Below are positions 9,611 to 20,400 of a stretch of 64,000 bases of DNA, piece by piece. The stretch is from Nymphaea colorata (lineage: Eukaryota > Streptophyta > Magnoliopsida > Nymphaeales > Nymphaeaceae): assembly GCF_008831285.2 (NCBI RefSeq), contig NC_045143.1, forward strand, positions 20,236,854 to 20,300,853. Reading direction: 5' to 3'. Position 1 is the first letter of the stretch. Each line of letters starts with the position of its first letter. The position numbers were made by a program, and so were the translations under genes. The notes under the pieces were generated by a model. It was not told the DNA's origin and searched no databases. It worked only from the letters and a program-made list of their open reading frames with translations.

Positions 9611-9955
9611 TGTCACACCCCAACACTTTCACCCCCAAATAATCGTTAAAAACGTAAAAAGTCAAGTTGCAACGACACATCAATTAAAAAGAGTTCTGCA
9701 CATCAAAATGACAATGGGGCAAACATTCCATTATGTAGCAAATTCAGTTCATACAAAATCACTTCATATTTCTCAATGACACACATGACAAAAAAATGCT
9801 TCAAAACCACAACATTGATTTCCAACAAAAACAAGACATCAATAAGACCCAAAACATGACGCATCGGCACAACAATAGACCCAAAATCTCTTCAATAGGA
9901 TGTTAGAAGAGTCATCTGATCAACCTGCTGCCCCAAGTCTGCCAAAGATTTTGTA
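9611..9955 (-). repeat. Family L repeat, end fragment (copy 2)
   Basis: It begins TGTCACACCCCAACAC, like the copies at 12848, 46982, 50319 and 61651, and follows them for about 345 bp up to the TCTGCCAAAG block. It then stops abruptly. Only this terminal fragment is present. Confidence 0.75.
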
Positions 9956-10333
9956 TATAAATGGTCTAGTGCATTGGTAAATAATTGACGATTGTAATAA
10001 CGGAAAAAATAATAAAACAAAGGCGATTATCAACCTAAATCAAATGTATGTCCATGGGCATGTTACTTCCTTTTACTGTGGCACTTTTATATAAAGGTTG
10101 TACTATCCTTGTCAATGCTCTCTGTTACCAATTTGTTTTGAGAAATATGGCCATACATCAAGATAATGTCTCTGTGTGGCACAAATTTGTGGCAGGTTAT
10201 AGTCTTACAATTCACTTAGCAATGGCTGTTATAATCTGCTTGTTTCATTGTAGATTATAATCTTGCAATTCACTTAGTAGCTGCCACCATAATCTGCTAT
10301 TCGACTTCATGGTTTTATCATGTTATTTTTCAG
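9956..10333. other. Intron sequence upstream of the aldolase exon
   Basis: AT-rich sequence with no recognisable coding block. The expected preceding aldolase exon (LRLDLL-type sequence before the DLQSIA exon) was searched for by eye and not found. A near-duplicate of TATAATCTTGCAATTCACTTAG occurs at about 10199 and 10257, a short local duplication. Confidence 0.55.
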
Positions 10334-10414
10334 GACCTGCAGTCAATTGCAATGGAAAAAGGAGTTTTTCTGGTTCTACATGGTGCGTCAGGCTTGCCGG
10401 AAGAGCTTATAAAG
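10334..10414 (+). CDS. Ketose-bisphosphate aldolase class II-type protein, penultimate exon
   Basis: 81 bp, phase 0, between acceptor TTTTTCAG and donor AAG|GTATGG. It encodes DLQSIAMEKGVFLVLHGASG and then LPEELIK. The VLHGASG motif is the metal/phosphate-binding loop of class II aldolases. The combination with the next exon matches the C-terminal aldolase domain of the large plant fusion protein related to At1g18270 (hydroxyisobutyrate-dehydrogenase-like, kinase-like and aldolase domains). No earlier exon is visible in 10 kb of upstream repeats. Either the preceding intron is very long or this is a detached gene end. Confidence 0.8.
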
Positions 10415-10684
10415 GTATGGCCGAGTGATCTTTCTTTTTTCTTCAACTGATAGACAATTATTTGGTTAAGTTAACTCAGAAACGTAATGGCAATTTGCTA
10501 GTTATAAGCTTATTGGGGAGGCAGATTTTTTCTGGTTTACTTACATGAAGGATCAGAACTTACAACTTGCCGAGGATTCCACTCTGGTCTTCATTGTCTT
10601 TTTTCAACTATTGAGCGAATGAAAGTAGATCAGCATGTGACTTGGGGTGTATCTAAAGATTCTAAACAGTAGTTTATATTGCAG

Positions 10685-10870
10685 GAATGCATTAAGCTTG
10701 GTGTTCGGAAGTTCAATGTCAATACAGAGGTCCGGAATGCATATCTTGACTCTTTGAAGAGTCCCAAGAAGGACTTGATACATCAGATGACTGCTGCGAA
10801 AGAAGCCATGAAGGCTGTTGTCATGGAGAAGATGCGCATATTTGGCTCTTCTGGGAAGGCCCCTTGGTAA
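10685..10870 (+). CDS. Ketose-bisphosphate aldolase class II-type protein, last exon
   Basis: The acceptor is TATTGCAG and the exon runs to TAA at 10868-10870. It encodes 61 residues beginning ECIKLGVRKFNVNTEVRNAY and ending RIFGSSGKAPW. The GVRKFNVNTEVR segment is the strongly conserved class II aldolase strand carrying the phosphate-binding NTE/NVNT motif. It joins in frame to the 10334-10414 exon across a 270-bp intron. The frame is open and codon use is normal, so there is no sign of decay in these two exons. The substrate of the plant fusion protein is not inferable from sequence. Family assignment is high confidence; whether a complete gene exists is open. Confidence 0.85.
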   Translation, partial: ECIKLGVRKFNVNTEVRNAYLDSLKSPKKDLIHQMTAAKEAMKAVVMEKMRIFGSSGKAPW

Positions 10871-12847
10871 GGCGCAACAACATCAAATTAAGATTCACAG
10901 TAAGGATAGGGACCCATATTTTACCATTATTCTCATTGAGGGGAAAAAAATATATATCATAAGCTGCCACGGAGACAGTTTTGCTTATGAGAAGGCTTCG
11001 TCCTTTGAGAATCCTTCGTCGTCTCAGAACAATAACATGTACTTCTGCCAGTTAACTTTTTGTTGGATATCTTCACTCTCTTGAACGGTGATGCTACATA
11101 CAAGTGTTTTATCATTTGTTGAGAGACCTTCTCTCTCCCCTGACCATTTTTATTAAGAAGGAAAAACCTATACTGTGGTTAACTCACTTGGAAAAGGACC
11201 TTTCACATCCGTTGAAAAATCAGTTGTGAGCAGTGTCTAGACTCATCATAAATGAGAGTTACTTATATTTGATATTGTTGTAAAAATTGAAGCCATCAGA
11301 TATATCATAAAAAGGCTTCCAAAATATGCCTATTGAGATTGCTAATCACTTATGTATCACATTAATAGTAAATGCACTGCAATCATACTTAGAAGTTATA
11401 AATTCATGCACTTAGATGGTAAAATGAGGTTCTTATTATATTCCTAAAAGCTTAAAAGAGAAGCCTCTCTTAACTATAGATGGGAAGCCATCATTCTTGA
11501 GTGCCTAATGTAGGGTTAGCAGCAGGAGTGTTTCATTATCCTGTTCAACAACATGACCGATCCTGTTCAACAACATGACCGAAGCCTTCACCCTTCTCCC
11601 AATCTTCATAGAGTGTTAGGCATGCTTTCGGTGTCTTGGAGTGATGTCTTTGTTATGTTTCAACTTGCATATCAGCACTTCTTTCTTTTGCAGTATAGGA
11701 AATTAATCCTTTCGAAATTCGAAACAGAGACTGGTCGCCTACAGGCCTTGCCCCATTCGTTACGCTAACAAGAGTACCTAAGTGCTCGGTAGACTAGCCC
11801 TTAGACACCTCCAACGGCTAAGTACTTATAAAACGTCCTTAGAGCACAATAAAGTTATAAAGGAATTCCAAAAATAACAAAATCCAAAAAGAAAGTTCAT
11901 ATATTACTTTGCATCTTAAAAGTACACACATATACACCCATATGTTAGTATCTGAGAAGTATAGAGGGATAATCTCTATATATTTTAGCACCTCTCTTAT
12001 GCTTATAGTCCAGCCATCCATAGTTTAAGATCTAGGAACAGACACTTGGGTCTTGTATAGAGGGCATAATCTCTATATATTTTTAGCACCTCTCCTATGT
12101 TTATATTCCAACCATCCATAGTTTAATAACTAGAAACAGGCACTTGGGTCTTATAAAGATCTACTGAAGAAATTTCTGTTATTTATAGTAAAACATATGA
12201 CATGGAATAATTAATATTTTTCAACCATTTTCCATAATGCAGATTGATCTGTTACCTCCTTTCATGGGAAGTGAGCCTATTGGCAATACAATATGTTTGG
12301 CTCAGAAACACGAATACTCATGTTTTCAAGCAGATAATGTTAGATGTGGTTGACAATTCGTCCTAACCTCGTCTTTTGCTTATGTAACTGATAGGCACTC
12401 CTTTTTTGTTTTCTACGCTTTTGAGAAGCCAACGAGGCACAACCCATGAGTAACGATCATTTATATCCCCACCTTAGCCAGCATTTGTATAAATAATTAA
12501 ATCTAATAAAAATGTTTGAGGTATGCATAATTTAGAATAAATATATTTAATGTGAACATGACACTTTCATCTCTATGAGGCAATTGCAATATCCGTCATG
12601 TTATTTTATTGTGACAATCATGTCATGGACATAAAAGAGAAAGACCATTGTATTTTTCAATTTTTTTTATAAACATCGTTGTAAGAACAACAAGATCAAA
12701 AATTCAAGAATGATATTAAATAGTAGATATTTTATTGGTATTTCCTCTAGAAATTTGGCTTGAGAAACTTTTCAGATATATGCAAGAACAATAATTAACT
12801 TGATTTAACCTAATGGTTATTGGCCTAGGTATAGCCCATACTGTATA
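10871..12847. other. 3' UTR and intergenic region after the aldolase gene
   Basis: The first few hundred bases are presumably 3' UTR. No clear polyadenylation site can be fixed, and no further gene or transposon is recognised. A 96-bp direct tandem duplication lies at 11960-12152. AACATGACCGATCCTGTTC is repeated back to back near 11548-11582. Confidence 0.55.
11960..12152. repeat. Tandem duplication, two ~96-bp units
   Basis: Unit 1 (11960-12055) and unit 2 (12056-12152) share TATAGAGGG, CTCTATATATTTT and CATCCATAGTTTAA. They differ at scattered positions, so the duplication is not recent. Confidence 0.85.
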
Positions 12848-15800
12848 TGTCACACCCCAACCATTTTAATCCCAAATAATTTTTATTTTTTCGTTAGAAC
12901 ATAAAACATCGAGGTGTGACGACACGACGATTAAAATGAGATGATAATGAGGCAAAGATTCCATTGTGTAGTAAATTCAGTTCATACAAAAACATTCATA
13001 TTTCTCAATAACACACATGACAAAATGCCCAAAAACCACAACATTGTTGTCTAACAAAAATAAGATATGAATGAGACCCAAAATATTACTCGCCGACATG
13101 ACAATAGACTCAAAATCTTCACAATAGGATGTGAGCAGAGCCATCTGATCAACTTGCTGTTTGTTTCGGGTTTGCAAAACCTGGAAAAAAAAAATAGAAG
13201 GCTTAGCCTTCGTAGTATGACAATAAACCAGATAAATCTCTAACCCTCTAAGTTAAGGACTCAAATCTAGGATGTAACATATACGAAGACACAAACACTA
13301 TCATATCATAATAGGATCATACAGTCACATAACGTGTCTTTGTAGCCATTCACATATAATATGTAGAGACCACTCAATGATCACAATTAACACACTTAAT
13401 GGTCACATTCATTTCATTAACATTTGTTTCATTTACATTCGATTCAGTGAATTGATAGCTCCTGTAGGTACAAACATAGGCACATACACACCACGACCGA
13501 CCTACAGTCGGGAGACAACCCCTGTGGTGGCGTGAAATGATATAGATCCGTTCACATTGTAGTGATAGAGCAATCATCCATGGGTATGTGAATTCGAATT
13601 AGAGTTGTTCAGCCTTCCCTAGGATACCCAGGGTGGGAAGCGGAAGCCCAACACTCCAAGCATATCACACAACAATATTTGAGTCTTCCACAGCTTGTGT
13701 TTCGAGCAGGCGAGACCAATGGTGAGAGTGGGACATATCCCAAACATATTGTCATAACCCACTGGCCTTCTATTAATATTTTTTCTTAACTTATCATTAT
13801 GAGAACACATTCACAAAATGACCGGCTACCACACGAGGTTGGTTCACTTCATGAGTCACACATACTTCAAAACGCCTCCATATGAGGATTACACATTTAC
13901 TCAATATTCTTAACTAGCCATCATACTTTAAAAGTACTTATACTGTCCAAATTCATTCAATTGCATTATTGAGCGTGACTATGCATACGAAAATCTTATA
14001 ACATTCACATCAATCAAACATAAGAAACCACGAAGAGTACTCCCTATCTGTGATTGGCTCGTAGTTGTCCTATGCAAATGTCATGCTATGATGCATATGC
14101 CATCGTATAGTAATTTAAAGACAACCAATCAATCTCATAATCAGTCCATTAAACACATACATTCATATGGCAATAAGCACATTATAGCACACATCAATCA
14201 ACCAAATATAAGATAGGATCCAACAATCCTAAAAAACTCGCATTCTAAATTTGGCCCCAGGCAGGGCTTTACCTATAAAGCCACCATACCTGTCGCACAT
14301 CGCCACAAATCTCAAAAATTGCCTCGAGCTTTGAATCTTCTCGCTCAAAGTCTACCTAACGTGCCCAATGTACCTGCAAAAATATTCAAAGTGATAAGTT
14401 TTCTACTCATGTCGCTTTAAAATCTATTCAAGTAATAAATAGGATCAATATGGCATAGGTCATCGTCTCAAGAGGGTGCCAATAGGTATTATCGGCTCAT
14501 AAAGCCCTTCAATAGGTTTTTTTCCAATTTTTTGAGGTTGTGACTAAACGTTTTAAACTTCAAGACTTCGATTCAACCTATCACTAGTACTTTCTCACTT
14601 GTTTTTAAAGTTGAGGCGTCATTCCCAAAAGTTATGCTTCACAACATAAATATTCTTTTTCAACCAGCGAGGTAATATGCACATCAACAATAACATATGT
14701 CATGAGTCCATTAAAACGGTTCTAATCCTTGTCAACATCAAAATCTCTACCATGCTTTCTAACCACTTCAAATATTAACCTATTATGCTAAAAAGATAAT
14801 TATATACATTCTTAAGGCAAAAACCCAATAAAATTAGACTTGTTTAGTCTTACTCACTGCTCTTTTAGTGTCTTAGCTACTGTAGTGGCTGCCGGCTCTT
14901 TTGGCGTCTTAGCTACTGTAGTGTCCCCGGCAGCCACCTCAAGTGCTTGATCGATCTCCAAGGCGGCTAAGGTTATATGCTGTTGGTGCCTCCAACACGT
15001 TTTATTCGCTTGTATGAGGGGGAAGTCATACTCCTCCAACTACCAAATCCAAAACAGCAATAATGGGCGTGAAAATGAGCAAAAAGGAGAGATCAAGATA
15101 GAGGTCTGACGTTAGAAAAGGGAATTCAGTTGAGAGGGGAGATGGTTCGGCTGAGGTAGACACATGCACGGGAGAGAGAGACAACAATGGAGAGACAAAG
15201 AGAGAAACAAAGGGTGAGAGTTTGGGCAAGAGGGAGAGTGCAGAGAGAGTGCTAGGTTGAGAGAGTGTGTAAAGAGATATGCAAGACTAAGAGACGGTGA
15301 GGGTGAGAAGACTCGAGACACAGAGGAAGAAAGTTTAGTAGGGGGCGGCACGACTCAGGGAAACAGGGCAAAGCAAGAGAGAGGGAGACTGAAGACGAGA
15401 GAGAACATGAGAGGGTGTGAGCGAGAGAGGCAACACGCAAAAGGGGCTAGAGACGAACACACAAGAGGGTGAGAGCTGAAGGGAGAGAGAGAGATTGAAC
15501 AAAGAGAACTCAGGACAAAGGGGGAGAGGAACAAAGAACGACGAGAGGGAGAGGAACAGAGCTGCGATAGAGGGTGAGAAAGAAGGAGAAGATAGAATAG
15601 ACCGAGAGAGAGAGTGAGAGGGCTTACCTCAGTGACACTCAGTTGCGGAGCCGTCGTGTGGCAGGCATGGGCGCCTGCCCACGCTAGCCCAAGAAAGCTC
15701 CACAGTGAAATGGAGCCTCAGTCTGCCTCACGCCCGTGTTGATGCTATGTTGCCCACACCAAAAATGGATCGGGTCCCTGCAGTCCACAGCGATCCAGCT

Positions 15801-16973
15801 CCAGAAAACATAAAACAGTCGGCCCACCCAAATTCACCGAAAAGGGGAAAGCCGAAGCGCGAAGGGGCGAAGGGCAAGGCAGCAGCCGACAGGGGGACCC
15901 CGACTCGTGCCGATTGTTTTCCTTGCTTCCTTTCTCAGAGAGAAAGTTCAAAGCACGCGCATGGCTCTCCAAGGCCGTGACGCCTCACCGTCCGCTCGAT
16001 GTACTCGTTCGTGCCTCTGCCCCGACCTCGGTGGAATCCTCGGTCTGTATCTTCTTCTTCTTCTTTCTTTTTCTCTTCTACTGCTCTTGTTCATGAATAT
16101 GTCAATGGCGGTTCTACTGCTGAGGCTTTTGCTGGCTTTCTTTCACTTTTTTTCAGTTTACGCTCTCCATTCATTTTTTTATTGGTTCTCTCTATAATTT
16201 ACATTGGTTGTCTCCACTGTTGCTCACTATCTTGTTGTTGCTTCCTTTTCCAATTTTTTTTTCTTTTCTCTCAATTTTCTCAATTTTCTTGTTTATGTAC
16301 ATGATTGTCGCTCTGAATTTCATATTTGAATTTTAGACATGGGATTCCCATTTCCTTTAAAGTAGAATTTATGAATTCCCCACCAACCCAATTTTCTCGT
16401 GGTCAAAATTCCTACACCATTCGCAATTGAGATTATATAAATTTCAGTGTGGGCTCAAAAATGTGTTTCTGGGGTTCGTGTGCATGCTCAAATTATGTAT
16501 TAGGGAAACCGGTTTTTTGCACTTTAAGCTCAAAATTCAGAGTCAATGAGGATTTAGGGAGTTGGCCTCCCTGTTTCTCTGCCAAAAAATTGTACATTAT
16601 CAGAGGAATTGGCTTCACCACTTCCTGTTTCTGAAGCCGGTAGCAGATGCCACAGAAGTTGTGGTCGAGATGGTTTGTGGATTCGGAACGGCTATAGTAG
16701 CTGAACCTAATAAGATAGAAGTTACGACCTATAGCCAAAAATGTACTTAGTGCCCCATAGCCAAAAATTTCTGGCTCTGCCATTGACACTGCCCTTCACC
16801 TCCTCCGCCACTGCACCTTCTTCTGCCTCATGTTTCTCTGCGTCACATACGAACTAGCGAGAGAGACAAAGAGGGAGAGCCCCGGCGTCGTGCCTCCACT
16901 TCACTCAGGTGGAATTCAGGTCCGGGTTTGGACCCTAGTCAAGCCCAACCTGCCCCACATGCCAAACGTTATA
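12848..16973 (-). repeat. Family L solo LTR-type repeat, copy 3, TSD GTATA
   Basis: On the + strand it runs TGTCACACCCCAACC...AAACGTTATA (CA decayed to TA), with an exact 5-bp duplication GTATA at 12843-12847 and 16974-16978. Removing a 1.15-kb insertion (15640-16785) leaves about 2.98 kb, close to the 3.0 kb net length of the copy at 50319-58655. It has a GA-rich tract at 15060-15620 and a minus-strand GAG|GTAAG motif at 15623-15630. No primer site, polypurine tract or coding region is present inside. Confidence 0.85.
15640..16785. mobile_element. TIR element inserted in family L copy 3, with possible captured exon
   Basis: The ends are CAGTTGCGGAGCC and GGCTCTGCCATTG, inverted repeats matching at 10 of 13 positions. 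This resembles the plant hAT-like CAGNGGCGGAGCC termini (compare 31326-31510). TGACACT occurs on both sides, but the duplication register (5 to 9 bp) is ambiguous. Inside, 15900-16045 reads as an exon-like block (KAVTPHRPLDVLVRASAP) followed by a GT and a pyrimidine-rich intron-like stretch. This suggests a captured exon that I do not recognise. Confidence 0.55.
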
Positions 16974-17009
16974 GTATATCCGGCCTACCAAAAACAAGGA
17001 CTAGGGCGG

Positions 17010-17417
17010 TGTTCCCTTGTGTCGTGTCTGTATAGTCGTCCTTTACTTTTGTTATATTTGCTTTGTTTATGTTGAGTCTTGGTGTAAGCTCGAATGTTCA
17101 CCTGTGTCGGAGCACCCTCCCAAAACTGCCCCAAGTGTAAGATTGAGATTCCTTGTTTTGGATGGTCGACATGAGAATTCTGTAAGTAGCTTCGGCCATC
17201 CTTTGTAAGTAAAGTGTAAAAGCTTACTTGCTTTCCCTCGTGATATACTCAATTGTTTAAGTGAGTATATTGCGGGTTTTCTTTCCACACTCTTTGTGTA
17301 CTTTATTTTTTGAAAAGGTGTTCAAGTGATCTGCGCCCACTTGAACGAGGCAAAGGCTTGCGGCTTACTGGCGATAGTTTGCCGCACCGCACGGTCCGAA
17401 GGAGTCGGCCCGTGACA
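17010..17417 (+). repeat. Chromovirus 5' LTR
   Basis: 408 bp, TGTTCCCTTGTG...GGCCCGTGACA. It is closely similar to 22470-22884 with numerous substitutions and a few small gaps, indicating an old insertion. Confidence 0.88.
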
Positions 17418-17433
17418 GCTGGTATCAAAGCCC
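17418..17433 (+). promoter_or_regulatory. Chromovirus primer binding site
   Basis: GCTGGTATCAAAGCCC directly follows the LTR. It resembles the tRNA-iMet site with one central change. Confidence 0.75.
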
Positions 17434-17447
17434 AGATTCTGCTCAAT

Positions 17448-20400
17448 ATGGGGAAGCGATCGGAGAGTCGGTGTAGAGCGTCACGCCGACTTGCTGCTGT
17501 TGAGGAGGACATCATAGCATCACAATACAATCTGCGAGGTGCCAAAGGCAAGGAGCCGGCCTGCCCAGAGGAGGCGAGCCCGGCCCATGACCAGGGAGAC
17601 CTGGAAGAGATTGTGAACCGGTTGGTCGCGGATGTGGCCACCCATGAGGAAGCCCTCAGCTTTGCTGCTGAGACCTTTGAGGGATTTAAGGAGGAGATGA
17701 AGTTGATGCGGGAACAGATGGCTGAGTCAGTGGTCATATGAACCGATCACTCTCTGACTTGGTGAAGACCCTACAGGACGAAGTCGCTGGACTTCAAGCT
17801 TCAAACCAGAGACTGGTATGTACCAATTCAGCCAGCAGTAGCCAAAAGAGGACCAGTAGAGTCGACGTTCAATGTCCGTTGAAGTACAGTGGTAGCCGGG
17901 ATGTGAGGGTGATCGACAACTTTGAGTTCCAAGTTGACTACTACCTGGACTTGCATAATGTAGTAGAAGAGAACTTGAAGATCAAGACCGTAACAATGTT
18001 GTTGGAGGGAAATGTTGTGGCTTGGTGGAGGCGGAAAATGTTGGATATTGAGAATGAGGATTGCATGATTCGTACCTTCGACGACTTTAACAAGCAGTTG
18101 AAGGGATACTTCATGCCCGTGGATGCTTAAAGACATGCTTATCGGTTGGTTGCAAACCTTAAGCAAACGGGTGCCTTGAGAGATTACATCAGAGCATACC
18201 AAAAGGTCATGCTGGACGTGCCTATGACGCTAGAAAAGGATAAACTTCACTGATTCATCATAGGGCTCCAATCCTAGGCCCAAGCCAACGTGGAGAGATC
18301 GAGTCCAGAGACTTTAGAGCAAACATATGTGGTAGCTGAGCGCTTGGCTGATACCCAACGCAAAAGCTACACTGATACCTTCATGTCTACGAAGAAGTCC
18401 GACCACGGAGGTAAGAGGGAGGAACGGCGAGACACCAGAAATGAATCGGCGTCCAGAAGCCAGCCGAGAGAAAACCCTTCTTTCGCAAGGACTACACTGG
18501 GCCACCAAGAGAAGTGACTTGTTGGGTCTGCGGAGGAAAGCATCAGGTGCTTGTTTGCCTGAAACGTGTGAGACCTATCAGGCAGGCCAATGCCGCGAGG
18601 GCCACCGAAGGCGAGACTGAAGAAGGGCAAACACGGATGGGTGCTGCCCAGATGATCAATTTTGTCCAAAGTTGCCAGTGTCTTGTAGTATGGTAAACAA
18701 GGAGCTAATGTACCTAGACGTCACTCTGAATGGAATGTCTACTGTTGCAATGGTAGACTTTGGGGCAACGCATAACTTCGTCTCAAGAGAGGAGGCGGAG
18801 CGATTGGGATTTAAGCCTGTGTCACAGCAAAGGACCCTTAAAACGGTGAACTCTGAAGCCAGGCCCATCCAAGGAGAAGCGAAGGGTGTAACAGTTCAGA
18901 TTGAAGGTTGGACGGGAGTCACCAACTTCTCTGTGGTACCCTTGGACGATTTCAAGGTGATTTTTGGGATGGAGTTCCTTAGAGGCCAGAATGCAATGAT
19001 GTTGTCGAAGTTCAACACATTGACGTTGATGGGTGCAGACCAATCTCATACAGCACACCGCCACTCCGCCAAAAGCAAGTCCCAGCCGACGTTGTCGGCA
19101 ATGCAACTGAAGAAGGGTGTGCGTCATGGGAAACAAACATTCCTCGTGGTTGTACGTCTACAAGAAGATGACCCTCAGCCGAGAGTCATTCCCCCAGGAC
19201 TAGCCCCTATCCTGAAGTAGTTTGAGGGAGTAATGCCCCCCCCTGAGCTGCCCAAACACCTACCTCCTAGGCGTGAAGTTGATCACGAGATTGACTTGGT
19301 TCCCAGAGCCAAGCCACCAGCGATGGTCCCCTACAGAATGGGACCGGCCGAACTGAAGGAGCTGCAGAAGCAGCTTGACAACATGCTTGAGTCAGGGATC
19401 ATCCGTCCCTCTAAGGCACCATTTGGAGCTCATGTATTGTTCCAGACGAAACACGATGGCTCCAAGAGACTCTGTGTGGATTACCGCACTTTGAACAAGG
19501 TGACGGTGAAGAACAAGTATCCAATGCCTTTGATTGCGGACTTGTTCGACCAGTTGGACAAGGCAAGGATGTTTTTGAAGTTGGACCTTCGTTCCGGCTA
19601 TTGGCAGGTCAGGATTATAGAAGGTGATGAACCAAAGACCACTTGCGTCACCTGCTATGGAGCGTATGAGTTCCTAGTCATGCCATTCAGGTTGACGAAC
19701 GCCCCTGCAACTTTCTCGACTCTCATGAACAAGATATTCTACCCCTACCTTGACAAGTTTATGGTAGTCTACCTTGATGACATTGTGATCTTTAGTAGTG
19801 ATATCGAGGAGCACGTCAGTCACTTGAGGACGGTGTTCTAGGTACTCAAAGAAAACGATCTTTATGTGAAGAAGGAGAAGTGTCTCTTTGGCCAACGAGA
19901 TATCAGTTTCCTCGGCCATATTGTAGGGGATGGCCAGCTGCGAATGGATCTGGAAAAAGTGAAGGCTGTTCAAGATTGGAAGCCACCCTCAAATGTGTCT
20001 GAATTGTGGTCCTTCCTTGGATTAGCTAATTACTATCGGCAGTTCATCACGGGGTATTCCTTGATTTTGGTGCCTCTCACTGACTGGCTCAAAAAGAACA
20101 GATTATGGATTTGGACTCAGTCTGCCTAAGATGCCTTTGAATGTCTGAAGCGTGCCCTTGTACAAGAGCCCGTTCTCAGATTGCCAGATCATTCGAAGCC
20201 CTTCGAAGTACACACAGACGCCTCAGATTTTGCCATTGGTGCAGTACTAATGCAGGACGGTCATCTGATTGCCTATGAGAGTCAGAAGTTGAAGGACCCT
20301 GAGAAGCGCTACAAAGTGCATGAACGGGAGATGATTGCCATTATGCATTACTTGCGCATATGGAGGCACTATCTACTGGGGGCAGAGTTTGTTGTCAAGA

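Noticed and set aside
15112-15472. Frames over the GA-rich tracts of family L (also 5584-5899, 48716-49271, 57978-58640)
   Set aside because: Low-complexity GA/CT sequence open in several frames at once. Not genes.
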